Assembly (NCBI GenBank): GCA_902373545.1
Contig: CABKMZ010000030.1
Span: 1-21,562 of the forward strand
Source of the DNA: an uncultured Actinomyces sp.
GTDB taxonomy: Bacteria; Actinomycetota; Actinomycetes; Actinomycetales; Actinomycetaceae
Reading direction: 5' to 3'
Length of the DNA: 21,562 bases
A model generated the notes under the pieces. That model did no database searches, was not told where the DNA came from, and was given only the letters and a program-made list of their open reading frames with translations. Positions within the stretch are counted from its first letter, which is position 1. The number at the start of each line of letters is the position of its first letter. A program made the position numbers and the translations under genes. Of this stretch, positions 1 to 7,693 are shown piece by piece.

Positions 1-1187
1 TGGGAGACCAGCGCGGGGACGGGCACGAGGCACGTCGCGTAGGTGTAGCCGTGCTCGAGGGGCGTCGAGGCGGTGTTGATGATGTCGAGGGGCACGCCGT
101 TCTTCTCGGCGGTCGGGCCGACGACGGCCGCGAGGTTCGCCAGGCGCTCGTCCGACAGGTCGGTGCCGACCACGGAGATGCCGGGGACACCCGAGGTGAC
201 GGCTCGCATCGTGTGCATGACGCCCATCGGGCCGGCGGCGCCGACGAAGACGCAACGGTCGTTCTCGCGCAGATCGCCGTTGGCGGGAATCCAGGCGTAG
301 CCCTCGCGCGGGTCCGATCCGGTCGTGCCGCAGAAGCGAATGAAGTCGTAGTGGACGCGGCCGATGTCCAGGGACACCTTGCGGGAGATCGTCTCGCCGC
401 CCAGGACGACACACATGGTGCCGCGGGTGCCGATCAGGAGCGCGGCCTTCTCGATGGCGTCGGCGTCCGAGCCGAAAAAGACGACGTCGTCGAACTCGCC
501 CTCGACGCCCTCGATGGCGTCGGCGGCAACGCGCACGACCTCGGCGGGCTTGTGCTCGGCGGTCAGAGCGTCGATGTCGCCCTCGCCAACGACGAGCAGG
601 CGTCCGCCGTCAGCAACGTGGTTGCGCTCTGCCCACGCGTAGGAGCCCTCAACGGTCGCCCACGGCTCGATGAGGCCGACGGCGGCGGCCGAGGGGCCCT
701 CCGACACGTGGATCAGGTACTCTTCGCCGTCCGGGGACACGACGCAGCGCTCGTCGACGACGACGTACTCTTCGAGGGCACCGTCGAAGTTGTAGCCGAA
801 GGCGCCGTTCGACTTGGCGGTACGCAGGTGCTTCCAGTCGGCCTGAACCAGCAGGCGGTCACCCACCTTGTAGTGCGTGACCTTCTCGCCGACCTGCACG
901 ACGCGCACCACGGGCTCGTGGCCGGGCGTCACTGCTTCCCCGTTCGGGTGGTAGGACGGGATGTCCGTGAGGGCATCCAGGTCGATGCCGCCGACCACGT
1001 CGGACTTGCGCGGGTGGCCATCGAACTGGTGGAGCAGCTTCGTATCGGAGAAGCAGATGCCGCAGGCTTCAACCTCGAGCAAGATCTGCGTCGGGCCAAC
1101 GGGGTCAACGGGCTTCGCCGGGTTAAGGACGAACTCCTCCTTGCCGACGATCTGAATCGCGTACTGGGTGGAGGGAATCTGGGTCAT
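1..1187 (-). CDS. Zinc-type alcohol dehydrogenase (MDR), L-sorbose-1-phosphate reductase (SorE)-like, 3' end cut by the window
   Basis: Only the first 395 codons are inside the window and no stop is reached. The ATG at 1187 is preceded by AAGGAG with 6 bases between. Seen: a GroES-like catalytic domain with the zinc Cys at residue 42 (motif CGICFSD) and GHE at 89-91; the four-cysteine structural zinc lobe is absent. A Rossmann GxxGxxG motif (GAAGPMG) lies unusually late, at about residues 315-321. Between them (about 190-310) is a stretch that looks like a second, degenerate Rossmann half. From memory, the late Rossmann part and its flanks resemble SorE, which reduces L-sorbose-1-phosphate to D-glucitol-6-phosphate. 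A cytoplasmic NAD(P)-dependent polyol/ketose-phosphate oxidoreductase is therefore likely; the substrate is unknown. It is the last gene of the left operon inside the window, 108 bp after the SDR. Family is clear; the SorE-like subgroup is moderately supported. Confidence 0.85.
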   Translation of the reverse strand, partial: MTQIPSTQYAIQIVGKEEFVLNPAKPVDPVGPTQILLEVEACGICFSDTKLLHQFDGHPRKSDVVGGIDLDALTDIPSYHPNGEAVTPGHEPVVRVVQVGEKVTHYKVGDRLLVQADWKHLRTAKSNGAFGYNFDGALEEYVVVDERCVVSPDGEEYLIHVSEGPSAAAVGLIEPWATVEGSYAWAERNHVADGGRLLVVGEGDIDALTAEHKPAEVVRVAADAIEGVEGEFDDVVFFGSDADAIEKAALLIGTRGTMCVVLGGETISRKVSLDIGRVHYDFIRFCGTTGSDPREGYAWIPANGDLRENDRCVFVGAAGPMGVMHTMRAVTSGVPGISVVGTDLSDERLANLAAVVGPTAEKNGVPLDIINTASTPLEHGYTYATCLVPVPALVS

Positions 1188-1233
1188 GACTGACTCCTTG
1201 ACTAAAAACGACTGGACGTGAGATGAAGGGGGA

Positions 1234-1287
1234 CGAGGCCGGGGCACCCGTGGAGGGGACCGTGACCACCCTGGGGCCCCGGCCTCG
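1234..1287 (-). repeat. Perfect 12-bp stem-loop between the SDR and alcohol dehydrogenase genes
   Basis: The arm cgaggccggggc (1234-1245) pairs perfectly with 1276-1287 around a 30-base loop. No T-run follows on the minus strand. It could be a U-less terminator, an attenuator or a transcript-stabilising stem. The same 12-base arm recurs in the gaps at 3710-3721 and 13031-13042. Confidence 0.7.
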
Positions 1288-1295
1288 AGACGGTG

Positions 1296-2318
1296 TCAGG
1301 AGAGCATGACCTGGCCGCCCGTGACGGGCACGGCCTGGCCGGTCTCGTATTCCTGCTCGACGATGTAGAAGATTGCGCGCAGGACGTCGATGCCCTGGGC
1401 GCCGCGGCGCATGGGGACCTTGGCCTCGTAGAACTCCTTGACGTCGGCGACCGTCTTGGCGCCGGGGACCTTGCCGGAGTTCAGGTACTGGACGAACAGG
1501 CCGCGGTCCGGGTCGGACCAGAGGGGGCCGTCGTAGAAGTTGCCGGGGCAGATTGCGTTGACCTTCACGCCGTGAGCAACCATCTCGAGGGCGAAGGACT
1601 GGACCAGGCCGATGCCGCCGAACTTCGAGCCCGCGTAGGCGGCGTTCTTGTTCGAGCCGACCAGGCCGGACTTGGAGTTGATCTGGATGATGTCGGTGAG
1701 CCACTCGGGTGCGGTGGAGTGCTGGCGGGCCAGGAGCTGTCCCAGGTGCTTGGTGACCAGGAAGAAGGCCACGTAGTTGATGTCGGTGGACAGGCGGAAC
1801 GCGGAGGCGTCCTGCTCGAGGACGGAGCCGGCGCGCACGATGCCCGCATTGGAGACGACCAGGTCGAGGCCGCCGGTGACGCGCTCGATCTCGGCGGCCA
1901 TCGCCGCGACGGATTCCTCGTCGGCGACGTTGACCGTGATCGGGTGGGCGACACCTTCGCCGCCGAGCTCAGCCACCTTGGCTGCCGCGCCCTCGCCGTT
2001 GAGGTCGGCGACGTAGACGAAGCATCCGGCGTCGACCAGGCCGCGCGCGATCTCCGCGCCGAATCCCTGGGCGCCGCCCGTGACGAGGGCGACGCGGCCG
2101 TTGATGGCGCGCTCACCCGTGGCAGTGGCGCGGACCTCGTAGGTCTCCTCGCCGGCGCGCACGACGACGGGAAGCTCGGTGTCCTTCAGGGAGCAGGGGC
2201 ACACCTCGGTGAGCGGGCCGTCGAAGGTGACGGTCGGCTCGGCCGAGCTGGGGGCCACGATGACGGGGCGGCGCAGCGCCTTGAGGAACAGGCCGCGTAC
2301 CTCGGGGGCGTTACTCAT
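1296..2318 (-). CDS. SDR-family oxidoreductase, sorbitol-6-phosphate 2-dehydrogenase-like, with N-terminal extension
   Basis: 340 aa. The classical SDR core begins late: cofactor motif TGGAQGFG at 80-87, NAG at 157-159, candidate catalytic Ser 215 or 217, and YAGSK with Tyr228 and Lys232. The C-terminal GQxxPVTGG is typical of SrlD-like SDRs. These oxidise sorbitol-6-phosphate to fructose-6-phosphate, at the penultimate carbon distal to the phosphate. Family members are usually about 260 aa, so the first 75 or so residues (with a Cys-Pro-Cys at 40-42) are an extra segment of unknown role. The ATG at 2318 has only a weak purine-rich SD (AAGAAAGAGAG) upstream. It follows the PHP gene by 27 bp, so the two are probably co-transcribed. 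Cytoplasmic. SDR assignment is secure; the phosphorylated-polyol substrate is inferred from resemblance and from the SorE-like neighbour. Confidence 0.9.
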   Translation of the reverse strand: MSNAPEVRGLFLKALRRPVIVAPSSAEPTVTFDGPLTEVCPCSLKDTELPVVVRAGEETYEVRATATGERAINGRVALVTGGAQGFGAEIARGLVDAGCFVYVADLNGEGAAAKVAELGGEGVAHPITVNVADEESVAAMAAEIERVTGGLDLVVSNAGIVRAGSVLEQDASAFRLSTDINYVAFFLVTKHLGQLLARQHSTAPEWLTDIIQINSKSGLVGSNKNAAYAGSKFGGIGLVQSFALEMVAHGVKVNAICPGNFYDGPLWSDPDRGLFVQYLNSGKVPGAKTVADVKEFYEAKVPMRRGAQGIDVLRAIFYIVEQEYETGQAVPVTGGQVMLS

Positions 2319-2345
2319 GATGTCTCTCTTTCTTGACGGTGATCG

Positions 2346-3665
2346 TCAGTTAATCGATGTGGCTCGGGCGGCAACAGCGGCGGCGTCCTCGCCGTCGGCA
2401 ATCGCGCGCCCCAGGGGTGCGTACTGGCTGATGCGCTCGGCGAGGGCCTCGGGGGTCAGGCGACCCGTGCGGCCCAGCAGGTGCAGGGAGGGGTCCACGG
2501 AGGACAGTGCCTCGTGCGCGACGAGGGCCCACGTGGCCTCGTTGAGGTCCGCGAACTCGGGGCGACGCAGCTCCTCGCAGGTGAAGCGCTGGCGAGGCTG
2601 GTTGATGTCCACGCCCGAAATTTCAAGCATCCCGTGGGCGGCCGCGAGCGCGTGGATGCGCGCCAGCTGCTCGGGGGTGTTGCGCGGGGGCATGTAGGTG
2701 ACGGCGCGCAGGCCGATGGCCTCCATGTGTTCGAAGAGCTCGTCGAGGAAGTCGTCCTCGAACTTTTCGGCCTTCTTGTCCCCCGTCGGGGAGGCGGACA
2801 CGTCGCCCAGGTAGGCGTAGGTGGCAATCGCGCCGACCGAGTCGGCGAACTCCACGACCTCGGCCGCGCTGGGCAGCTCGTCGGTGGGCTGGATGTAGAT
2901 GCGGTCCAGGTAGTTGGCCTTGAGGACACCCAGCAGGTCGTACATGAGGTGGGGGTTGTCAGCGTCGGACAGGACGGCGGCCAGGGACGGAGGGATCTCG
3001 ACGCCCATCTGCGCCAGTCCCTCGGTCAGGGCGGGACCGCGCCCAAATCCGCGGATGAGAGCCGAGGCCATGGCGGCCAGCAGGTGACGCTCGGTGATCC
3101 CGCCGCCGTTTTCGTACTGCGAGATGCCGACCATGTCGGCCTGCGGGTCGAAGGGCTCCAGGCCCAGGTCGGTAAGGATCGTGTTGGCGCGCTCGGCCAT
3201 GGCGAGGGTGCGCGTCAGGCGGGCGGCGCGCTTGGGGGCCAGCCAGGCCGCGACCTTCTCGCGCGCCGAGGCGGGCACGCCCTGCACCGTCATGTAGGCG
3301 ACGCCCTCGGAATCGGGGTTGTTGAGCTTGCGCTGCGCGAGCGGCGTGCCTTCGCCGAAGCGGGCGCGGATCTCGAAGCCGGTGACGGAACCCATTCCCA
3401 GGATGGAGGTGGCTTCGCTCATCTCAGCGGCGGCACCGATCGAGTCGTGGTCGACGGAGCCGACGACGCGCAGGCCAGCCCGGCGCGCAAGCAGGGCCGC
3501 GTGGGTGGGCGTGTAGGGGCTGAACGAGAAGCAGGTGTGAATGTGGTTGTTCGACTCGGGCACCCATTCGGGGAACTGCTCGGTGGCGGCGACGACGCGC
3601 AGCGCGTCGATGCGCTGGGCCGGGGTGGCTGCCGGGTCGTTGGTGATGTCCATGGGTTCTGCCAT
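2346..3665 (-). CDS. PHP-domain protein, possible metal-dependent phosphoesterase or hydrolase
   Basis: 439 aa. Seen: the PHP metal-binding signatures NNHIHT (His41, His43), VDHDS (Asp72-His73-Asp74) and a Glu at 98 in GFEIRA. The usual C-terminal DxH motif is not evident; the matching region reads GVDINQP, so the metal site may be altered. PHP domains hydrolyse phosphate esters in histidinol-phosphate phosphatase, in YciV-type enzymes and in polymerase proofreading. This protein matches none of these closely by eye. Its place between a 2-oxoacid-dehydrogenase-type complex and two polyol dehydrogenases suggests it acts on a sugar-phosphate or lactone intermediate. The start is uncertain: the GAAGAG in front of ATG 3665 directly abuts it, and the Met at residue 5 is an alternative. 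A 160-bp gap with three strong stem-loops separates it from E1. Confidence 0.75.
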   Translation of the reverse strand: MAEPMDITNDPAATPAQRIDALRVVAATEQFPEWVPESNNHIHTCFSFSPYTPTHAALLARRAGLRVVGSVDHDSIGAAAEMSEATSILGMGSVTGFEIRARFGEGTPLAQRKLNNPDSEGVAYMTVQGVPASAREKVAAWLAPKRAARLTRTLAMAERANTILTDLGLEPFDPQADMVGISQYENGGGITERHLLAAMASALIRGFGRGPALTEGLAQMGVEIPPSLAAVLSDADNPHLMYDLLGVLKANYLDRIYIQPTDELPSAAEVVEFADSVGAIATYAYLGDVSASPTGDKKAEKFEDDFLDELFEHMEAIGLRAVTYMPPRNTPEQLARIHALAAAHGMLEISGVDINQPRQRFTCEELRRPEFADLNEATWALVAHEALSSVDPSLHLLGRTGRLTPEALAERISQYAPLGRAIADGEDAAAVAARATSIN

Positions 3666-3707
3666 CTCTTCGTTGGGTGGAGAAGTGAAAGGGGATGTTG
3701 AGGGGGA

Positions 3708-3753
3708 CGCGAGGCCGGGGCACAGGTGAGGAGGAGATTGCCCCGGCCTCGCG
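3708..3753 (-). repeat. Perfect 15-bp stem-loop in the E1-PHP gap
   Basis: cgcgaggccggggca (3708-3722) is exactly complementary to 3739-3753, with a 16-base loop. It is the longest of three consecutive stems between E1 and the PHP gene. No T-run follows on either side, so it may be a U-less terminator, an RNase barrier or an attenuator. Confidence 0.75.
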
Positions 3754-3754
3754 C

Positions 3755-3778
3755 GGCTCGCACCAGGGAATGCGAGCC
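3755..3778 (-). repeat. Perfect 8-bp stem-loop in the E1-PHP gap
   Basis: ggctcgca (3755-3762) pairs with tgcgagcc (3771-3778) around an 8-base loop. It sits one base from the 15-bp stem and five bases from the 11-bp stem. Confidence 0.6.
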
Positions 3779-3783
3779 TCGGA

Positions 3784-3820
3784 TGGGGGCGGGCTGGAAA
3801 GGGGGAACGGCCCGCCCCCA
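3784..3820 (-). terminator. Stem-loop just after the E1 stop, possible terminator or attenuator
   Basis: tgggggcgggc (3784-3794) pairs perfectly with 3810-3820 (11 bp, 15-base loop), starting 5 bases after the E1 stop codon on the minus strand. No U-tract follows. With the two stems after it, it may reduce read-through from the E1-E2-E3 genes into the PHP-SDR-ADH genes. Confidence 0.5.
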
Positions 3821-3825
3821 GTGCT

Positions 3826-6279
3826 TTACAGACCCGCGCGGTTCAGGCGAGCGATCTCGGCCTCGGTCGCGTGCTTCGTGGTGGGCACGTGGCCGGGCAG
3901 CGGGAGGATGCGCTCGTGAATCGCGTCGAGGATCCAGGAGACCTGCGGGAAGAAGAACGACTCCATCTCGGGTCCGGGCGTGATGCCGTTGCGCGAGGCG
4001 ACGACGGCGATCGGCGCGTCGAGCGCGTCGAAGGCCAGGGTCTGCACGTTGGCGGCGACCGTGTTGAGGAAGGAGCCACGCTCGACCGCGTCCGAGGTCA
4101 GGACGAGGCGACCGGTCTTCTTCACAGACGCGATGAGCTTGTCGTAGTTGAGCGGTGCGACGAAGCGCAGGTCGATGACCTCGGCGCTCAGGCCGTACTT
4201 CTCAGCCAGGACGTCCGCGGCCTCGAGGGCCTTGTACACGGTCGCGCCGTAGGCGGCGATCGTGATGTCGGTGCCCTCGCGGCGGATCGCCGGCTCGCCC
4301 TCTTCGGTCTCGTAGTAGCCCTCGGGCACGCCGCCGGGCTCGAAGTCCTCGCCCTTGTCGTAGAGCTTCTGGCTCTCGAGGAACACGACCGGGTCGGTGC
4401 CGGCGAGTGCCAGGTTGAGCATGCCCTTGGCGTCGGTCGGGGTCGTCGGGAAGTAGACCTTCAGGCCCGGGATGTGAGCGACGAGCGCGCTCCAGTCCTG
4501 GGAGTGCTGAGCACCGTACTTCGCGCCCACGGACACGCGCAGGACGAGAGGCATCTTGAGCAGGCCGGCGCTCATCGACTGCCACTTGGCCATCTGGTTG
4601 AAGACCTCGTCGCCGGAGCGGCCCAGGAAGTCGCAGTACATGAGCTCGACGACCGCGCGGCCACCGGCCATCGCGTAGCCGACGCCGGCGCCCACGATCG
4701 AGGCCTCGGCGATGGGCGAGTTGAAGAGGCGACGGTAGGGCAGGGCCTCGGTCAGGCCACGGTAGACGGCGAAGGCGCCACCCCAGTCGCGGTTCTCCTC
4801 GCCCCAAGCGGCCATCGTCGGGTCGGTCTTGAAGCGGTGCAGCATGGCCTCGAACAGGCCGTCACGGAACTGGTACATGCGCATCTTGGAGACGGGCTTG
4901 CCATTCTCGTCGACGGAGGTGCGCACCTTCTTGGCCAGCGCCTTGACGCGCGGGTTGTCCTCGAGGTCGATCTCGGGGGTCGCGTCATCGAAGGCCTCGA
5001 CCTTCTCGTTGGAGAACATGACGGAGTCGATGTAGCCGTCGGCGACGCGCGGCGTGGCCTCGTCGTCGATCGAGAGCTTGAGGACCTTGACGAGCTTCTC
5101 GGTCAGCGAGGCCGCGTAGCCGTCGATCTCGTCCTGCGTGGTCAGGCCGTTGGAGATCAGCAGGTTGCTGTACTCCTTGATGCAGTCCACCTGCTCCCAC
5201 AGCTCGACCTCTTCCTTCGTGCGGTACGAGGAGGCATCCGACGGCGAGTGGCCGGAGAAGCGGTAGGTGATGGTGTCCATGAGGACGGGGCCGCGGCCCT
5301 CCTCGAGGATCTTCTTCTTGCGGGTGGTCGCATCCGCGACGGCCAGCGGGTTGAGGCCGTCGACGCGCTCGGCGTGCATGGCCTCGGGGTTGAGGGCCGC
5401 GCCCACGCGGGCGAGGATCTCATATCCCATGGTCTCGCCGAAGGTCTGGCCGCCCATGCCGTAGAAGTTGTTGAAGAAGTTGAACAGGATCGGCGGGTTG
5501 CCACCGTCCTCCTCGCGCCACAGCGAGCGGAACTGATCCATCGACGCGAAGTTCATGGCCTCCCACACGGGGCCACAGGCCATGGCGGCGTCACCGATGT
5601 TGGAGATGACGATGCCGGGCTTGCGGTTGATGCGCTTGAAGAGGGCCGCACCGTTCGCGATGGGGGCGGAGCCACCGACGATCGCGTTGTTCGGGTAGGA
5701 ACCGAAGGGCAGGAAGAAGGTGTGCATCGAGCCGCCCAGGCCACGGTTGAAGCCGGACTTGCGGGCGAAGATCTCGGCGAGGGCGCCGAAGAGGATAAAG
5801 TTCTCGGTGAGGTCCTTCGTGTCCTTGTAGTCGATCTTCTCGGCGTAGGAGAGGGTCTCGCCGCCGAGGAAGCCCTTCATGATGCCCTCGAGCTGGCTCT
5901 CGTCCATCTGGTGCATGGCCGAGTAGCACTTGGCGAGGATCTCGCCGTGGGAGCGGTGCGAGCCGAAAATGAAGTCATCGGGCGACAGCACGTAGCTCTG
6001 GCCGACGTAGGCACTCTCCTGGCCGATGCCGAGGTGGGCGGGGCCGCGGTGGTTGTACTCAACGCCCTGCCAGGCGCCGGTCTTCTTGATGGAGTCGAGC
6101 ATCGACTCGAAGGTGCGCACGACGATCATGTCGTGGAGCATCTGGACCATGCCCTTTTCGCCGTAGCGGGCGATCTCGGTGTCACGGTCGAAGGTGTACT
6201 GGTTGATCGGCACCTCGGGGAACTTCACGTACCCGGGGCGACGCACCTCATTGGGGTCGATGATAAGAGACTGAGTCAT
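3826..6279 (-). CDS. Fused alpha-beta E1 component of a 2-oxoacid or acetoin dehydrogenase complex (thiamine diphosphate enzyme)
   Basis: 817 aa. The N-terminal half is E1-alpha-like, with GSHRSHGE (about 106-113), GGSMHTF (182-188), and the ThDP/Mg motif as GDAA (229-232) ... NN (270-271). The C-terminal half from about residue 445 is E1-beta-like, with [18 protein letters not shown] carrying the ThDP-activating Glu, and a transketolase C-terminal domain. E1 enzymes decarboxylate 2-oxoacids, or cleave acetoin, and pass the acyl group to lipoyl-E2; the substrate is not evident here. Odd points: GDA replaces the common GDG, and the spacing to NN is about 12 residues longer than in pyruvate dehydrogenase E1-alpha. 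The start is supported by AAGGAAG upstream of ATG 6279. It follows E3 by 30 bp. In this operon with polyol dehydrogenases, an acyloin or sugar-derived substrate is plausible, but plain pyruvate cannot be excluded. Confidence 0.93.
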   Translation of the reverse strand: MTQSLIIDPNEVRRPGYVKFPEVPINQYTFDRDTEIARYGEKGMVQMLHDMIVVRTFESMLDSIKKTGAWQGVEYNHRGPAHLGIGQESAYVGQSYVLSPDDFIFGSHRSHGEILAKCYSAMHQMDESQLEGIMKGFLGGETLSYAEKIDYKDTKDLTENFILFGALAEIFARKSGFNRGLGGSMHTFFLPFGSYPNNAIVGGSAPIANGAALFKRINRKPGIVISNIGDAAMACGPVWEAMNFASMDQFRSLWREEDGGNPPILFNFFNNFYGMGGQTFGETMGYEILARVGAALNPEAMHAERVDGLNPLAVADATTRKKKILEEGRGPVLMDTITYRFSGHSPSDASSYRTKEEVELWEQVDCIKEYSNLLISNGLTTQDEIDGYAASLTEKLVKVLKLSIDDEATPRVADGYIDSVMFSNEKVEAFDDATPEIDLEDNPRVKALAKKVRTSVDENGKPVSKMRMYQFRDGLFEAMLHRFKTDPTMAAWGEENRDWGGAFAVYRGLTEALPYRRLFNSPIAEASIVGAGVGYAMAGGRAVVELMYCDFLGRSGDEVFNQMAKWQSMSAGLLKMPLVLRVSVGAKYGAQHSQDWSALVAHIPGLKVYFPTTPTDAKGMLNLALAGTDPVVFLESQKLYDKGEDFEPGGVPEGYYETEEGEPAIRREGTDITIAAYGATVYKALEAADVLAEKYGLSAEVIDLRFVAPLNYDKLIASVKKTGRLVLTSDAVERGSFLNTVAANVQTLAFDALDAPIAVVASRNGITPGPEMESFFFPQVSWILDAIHERILPLPGHVPTTKHATEAEIARLNRAGL

Positions 6280-6309
6280 TGTTCTACTCTTCCTTGACGT
6301 AGTTGTTCG

Positions 6310-7677
6310 TTAGAGCTTGACGGCCCACGCGGCTTCGCGGATGACCTCGGACACCGTGGGGTGCGGGAAGACGACCTGGCGCAGGTCCTCGACGGTCAGT
6401 TCCATCTCGAGGACGGCCTGCGCGCCCCAGATCATTTCGGCGGCGTACGCGCCCAGCACGTGGATGCCGAGCACCTGGTGGGTCTTGGGGTCAACGAGGA
6501 TCTTCGCCTCACCGGGGGCCTTGAAGCCGTTCTCCGCGATGAAGCGGCCCGACATGAGGGCGGGAACCTTGGCGACGAGGACGTCGCGGCCCTCGCGCTT
6601 GGCGGCGGACTCGGTCAGGCCCACGCCGGCGGCCTCGGGAATCGAGAAAACGGCCCACGGGACGGTGTGCCAGCGCATGACCTCGCCGCGCTTCTTCGCG
6701 GAGGGGTCCAGAATGTTCGCCGAGGCGATCTCAGCCATGCGGTAGGCGGCGTGCGCCAGGAGGGAACGTCCGGTGACGTCGCCGATCGCCCACACGTTGG
6801 GCAGGTTGGTGCGCATCGTGTCGTCGACGACGATGCCGCGGTTGATCTCGAGGCCGGCCTCCTTGGCGCCCCAGCCCTCCGTCGCGGGACGGCGGCCCAC
6901 CGCCATGAGGACCACGTCGGCCTCGACGCTCAGCTTCTCCTCGCCCTTGGAGTAGTGGACGGTGCCTCCGTCGAGGGACTCGACGCGGCAGCCCAGCTCG
7001 AAGGTCACGTCCTTCATGGCGGCGCGGGCCTTGGCGGCCAGGTCGTCGTCCATGAACGGCAGGATCTCGGGAGCCATCTCGATGACGGTCACCTGCGAAC
7101 CCAGGGTGGAGTACAGGGAGGCGAACTCGACACCGATGACGCCGCCGCCGATGATCGCGAGGCGGGAGGGGACCTCGGGCAGGGACAGGATGCCCGTGGA
7201 GTCGACCAGCGCCGGGTTGTCCTGGGTGCCGGGCAGCGGGGGCATGGCCGGCACGGAGCCCGTGGCGATGATGACATGGTCGGAGGTGTAGGTCGTGCCC
7301 TCAACGGTCACGCGACCGGGGGCGTCGAGGTGGCCTCGTCCGTTGATGACGGTCACGCCCGCCTTGCGCTCGGTGGCGGCGACGCCAGCGACCAGGCCCT
7401 TGACGACCTGATCCTTCCAGGCCTGCATCTGCTGCCAGTTGACGGCCACGCCCTGCACGTCCACGCCGAACTGGCTGGCTTCCTTGGCGTGCAGGTAGTT
7501 CTTTGCACCGTTGAGCAGGGTCTTGGTGGGGATGCACCCCACGTTCAGGCAGGTGCCGCCCAGGTACTGCTCCTCGACGAGGGCGACCTTCTTGCCCGCG
7601 TGTCCGAGGCGCTCGGCGGCCAGGTAGCCGCCAGGGCCCGCGCCGAGGACGATGACGTCAAAATGCGTGTCACTCAT
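6310..7677 (-). CDS. lpdA: Dihydrolipoyl dehydrogenase (E3)
   Basis: 455 aa, normal length for the family. The N-terminal FAD-binding GAGPGGY is at 12-18 and the redox-active disulfide CLNVGC at Cys43/Cys48. A second NAD-binding GGGVIG and a C-terminal dimerisation domain with the HPTVSE active-site motif follow. It reoxidises dihydrolipoyl-E2 with NAD+. The gene sits between E2 (16-bp gap) and E1 (30-bp gap), so it is the dedicated E3 of this complex. The ATG at 7677 is preceded by AGAGGAA at normal spacing. All motifs look intact. Cytoplasmic flavoprotein. Confidence 0.97.
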   Translation of the reverse strand: MSDTHFDVIVLGAGPGGYLAAERLGHAGKKVALVEEQYLGGTCLNVGCIPTKTLLNGAKNYLHAKEASQFGVDVQGVAVNWQQMQAWKDQVVKGLVAGVAATERKAGVTVINGRGHLDAPGRVTVEGTTYTSDHVIIATGSVPAMPPLPGTQDNPALVDSTGILSLPEVPSRLAIIGGGVIGVEFASLYSTLGSQVTVIEMAPEILPFMDDDLAAKARAAMKDVTFELGCRVESLDGGTVHYSKGEEKLSVEADVVLMAVGRRPATEGWGAKEAGLEINRGIVVDDTMRTNLPNVWAIGDVTGRSLLAHAAYRMAEIASANILDPSAKKRGEVMRWHTVPWAVFSIPEAAGVGLTESAAKREGRDVLVAKVPALMSGRFIAENGFKAPGEAKILVDPKTHQVLGIHVLGAYAAEMIWGAQAVLEMELTVEDLRQVVFPHPTVSEVIREAAWAVKL

Positions 7678-7693
7678 GAGTGTTCCTCTTTCC

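Noticed and set aside
3871..6297. Very long plus-strand open frame (808 codons), and similar plus-strand frames at 51-1193, 2481-3701, 6361-7776, 13299-14960 and 20123-21505
   Set aside because: Each lies exactly antisense to a well-supported gene, has no family motifs, and is rich in Arg/His/Asp/Val/Gly as expected from the reverse complement of GC-biased codons.
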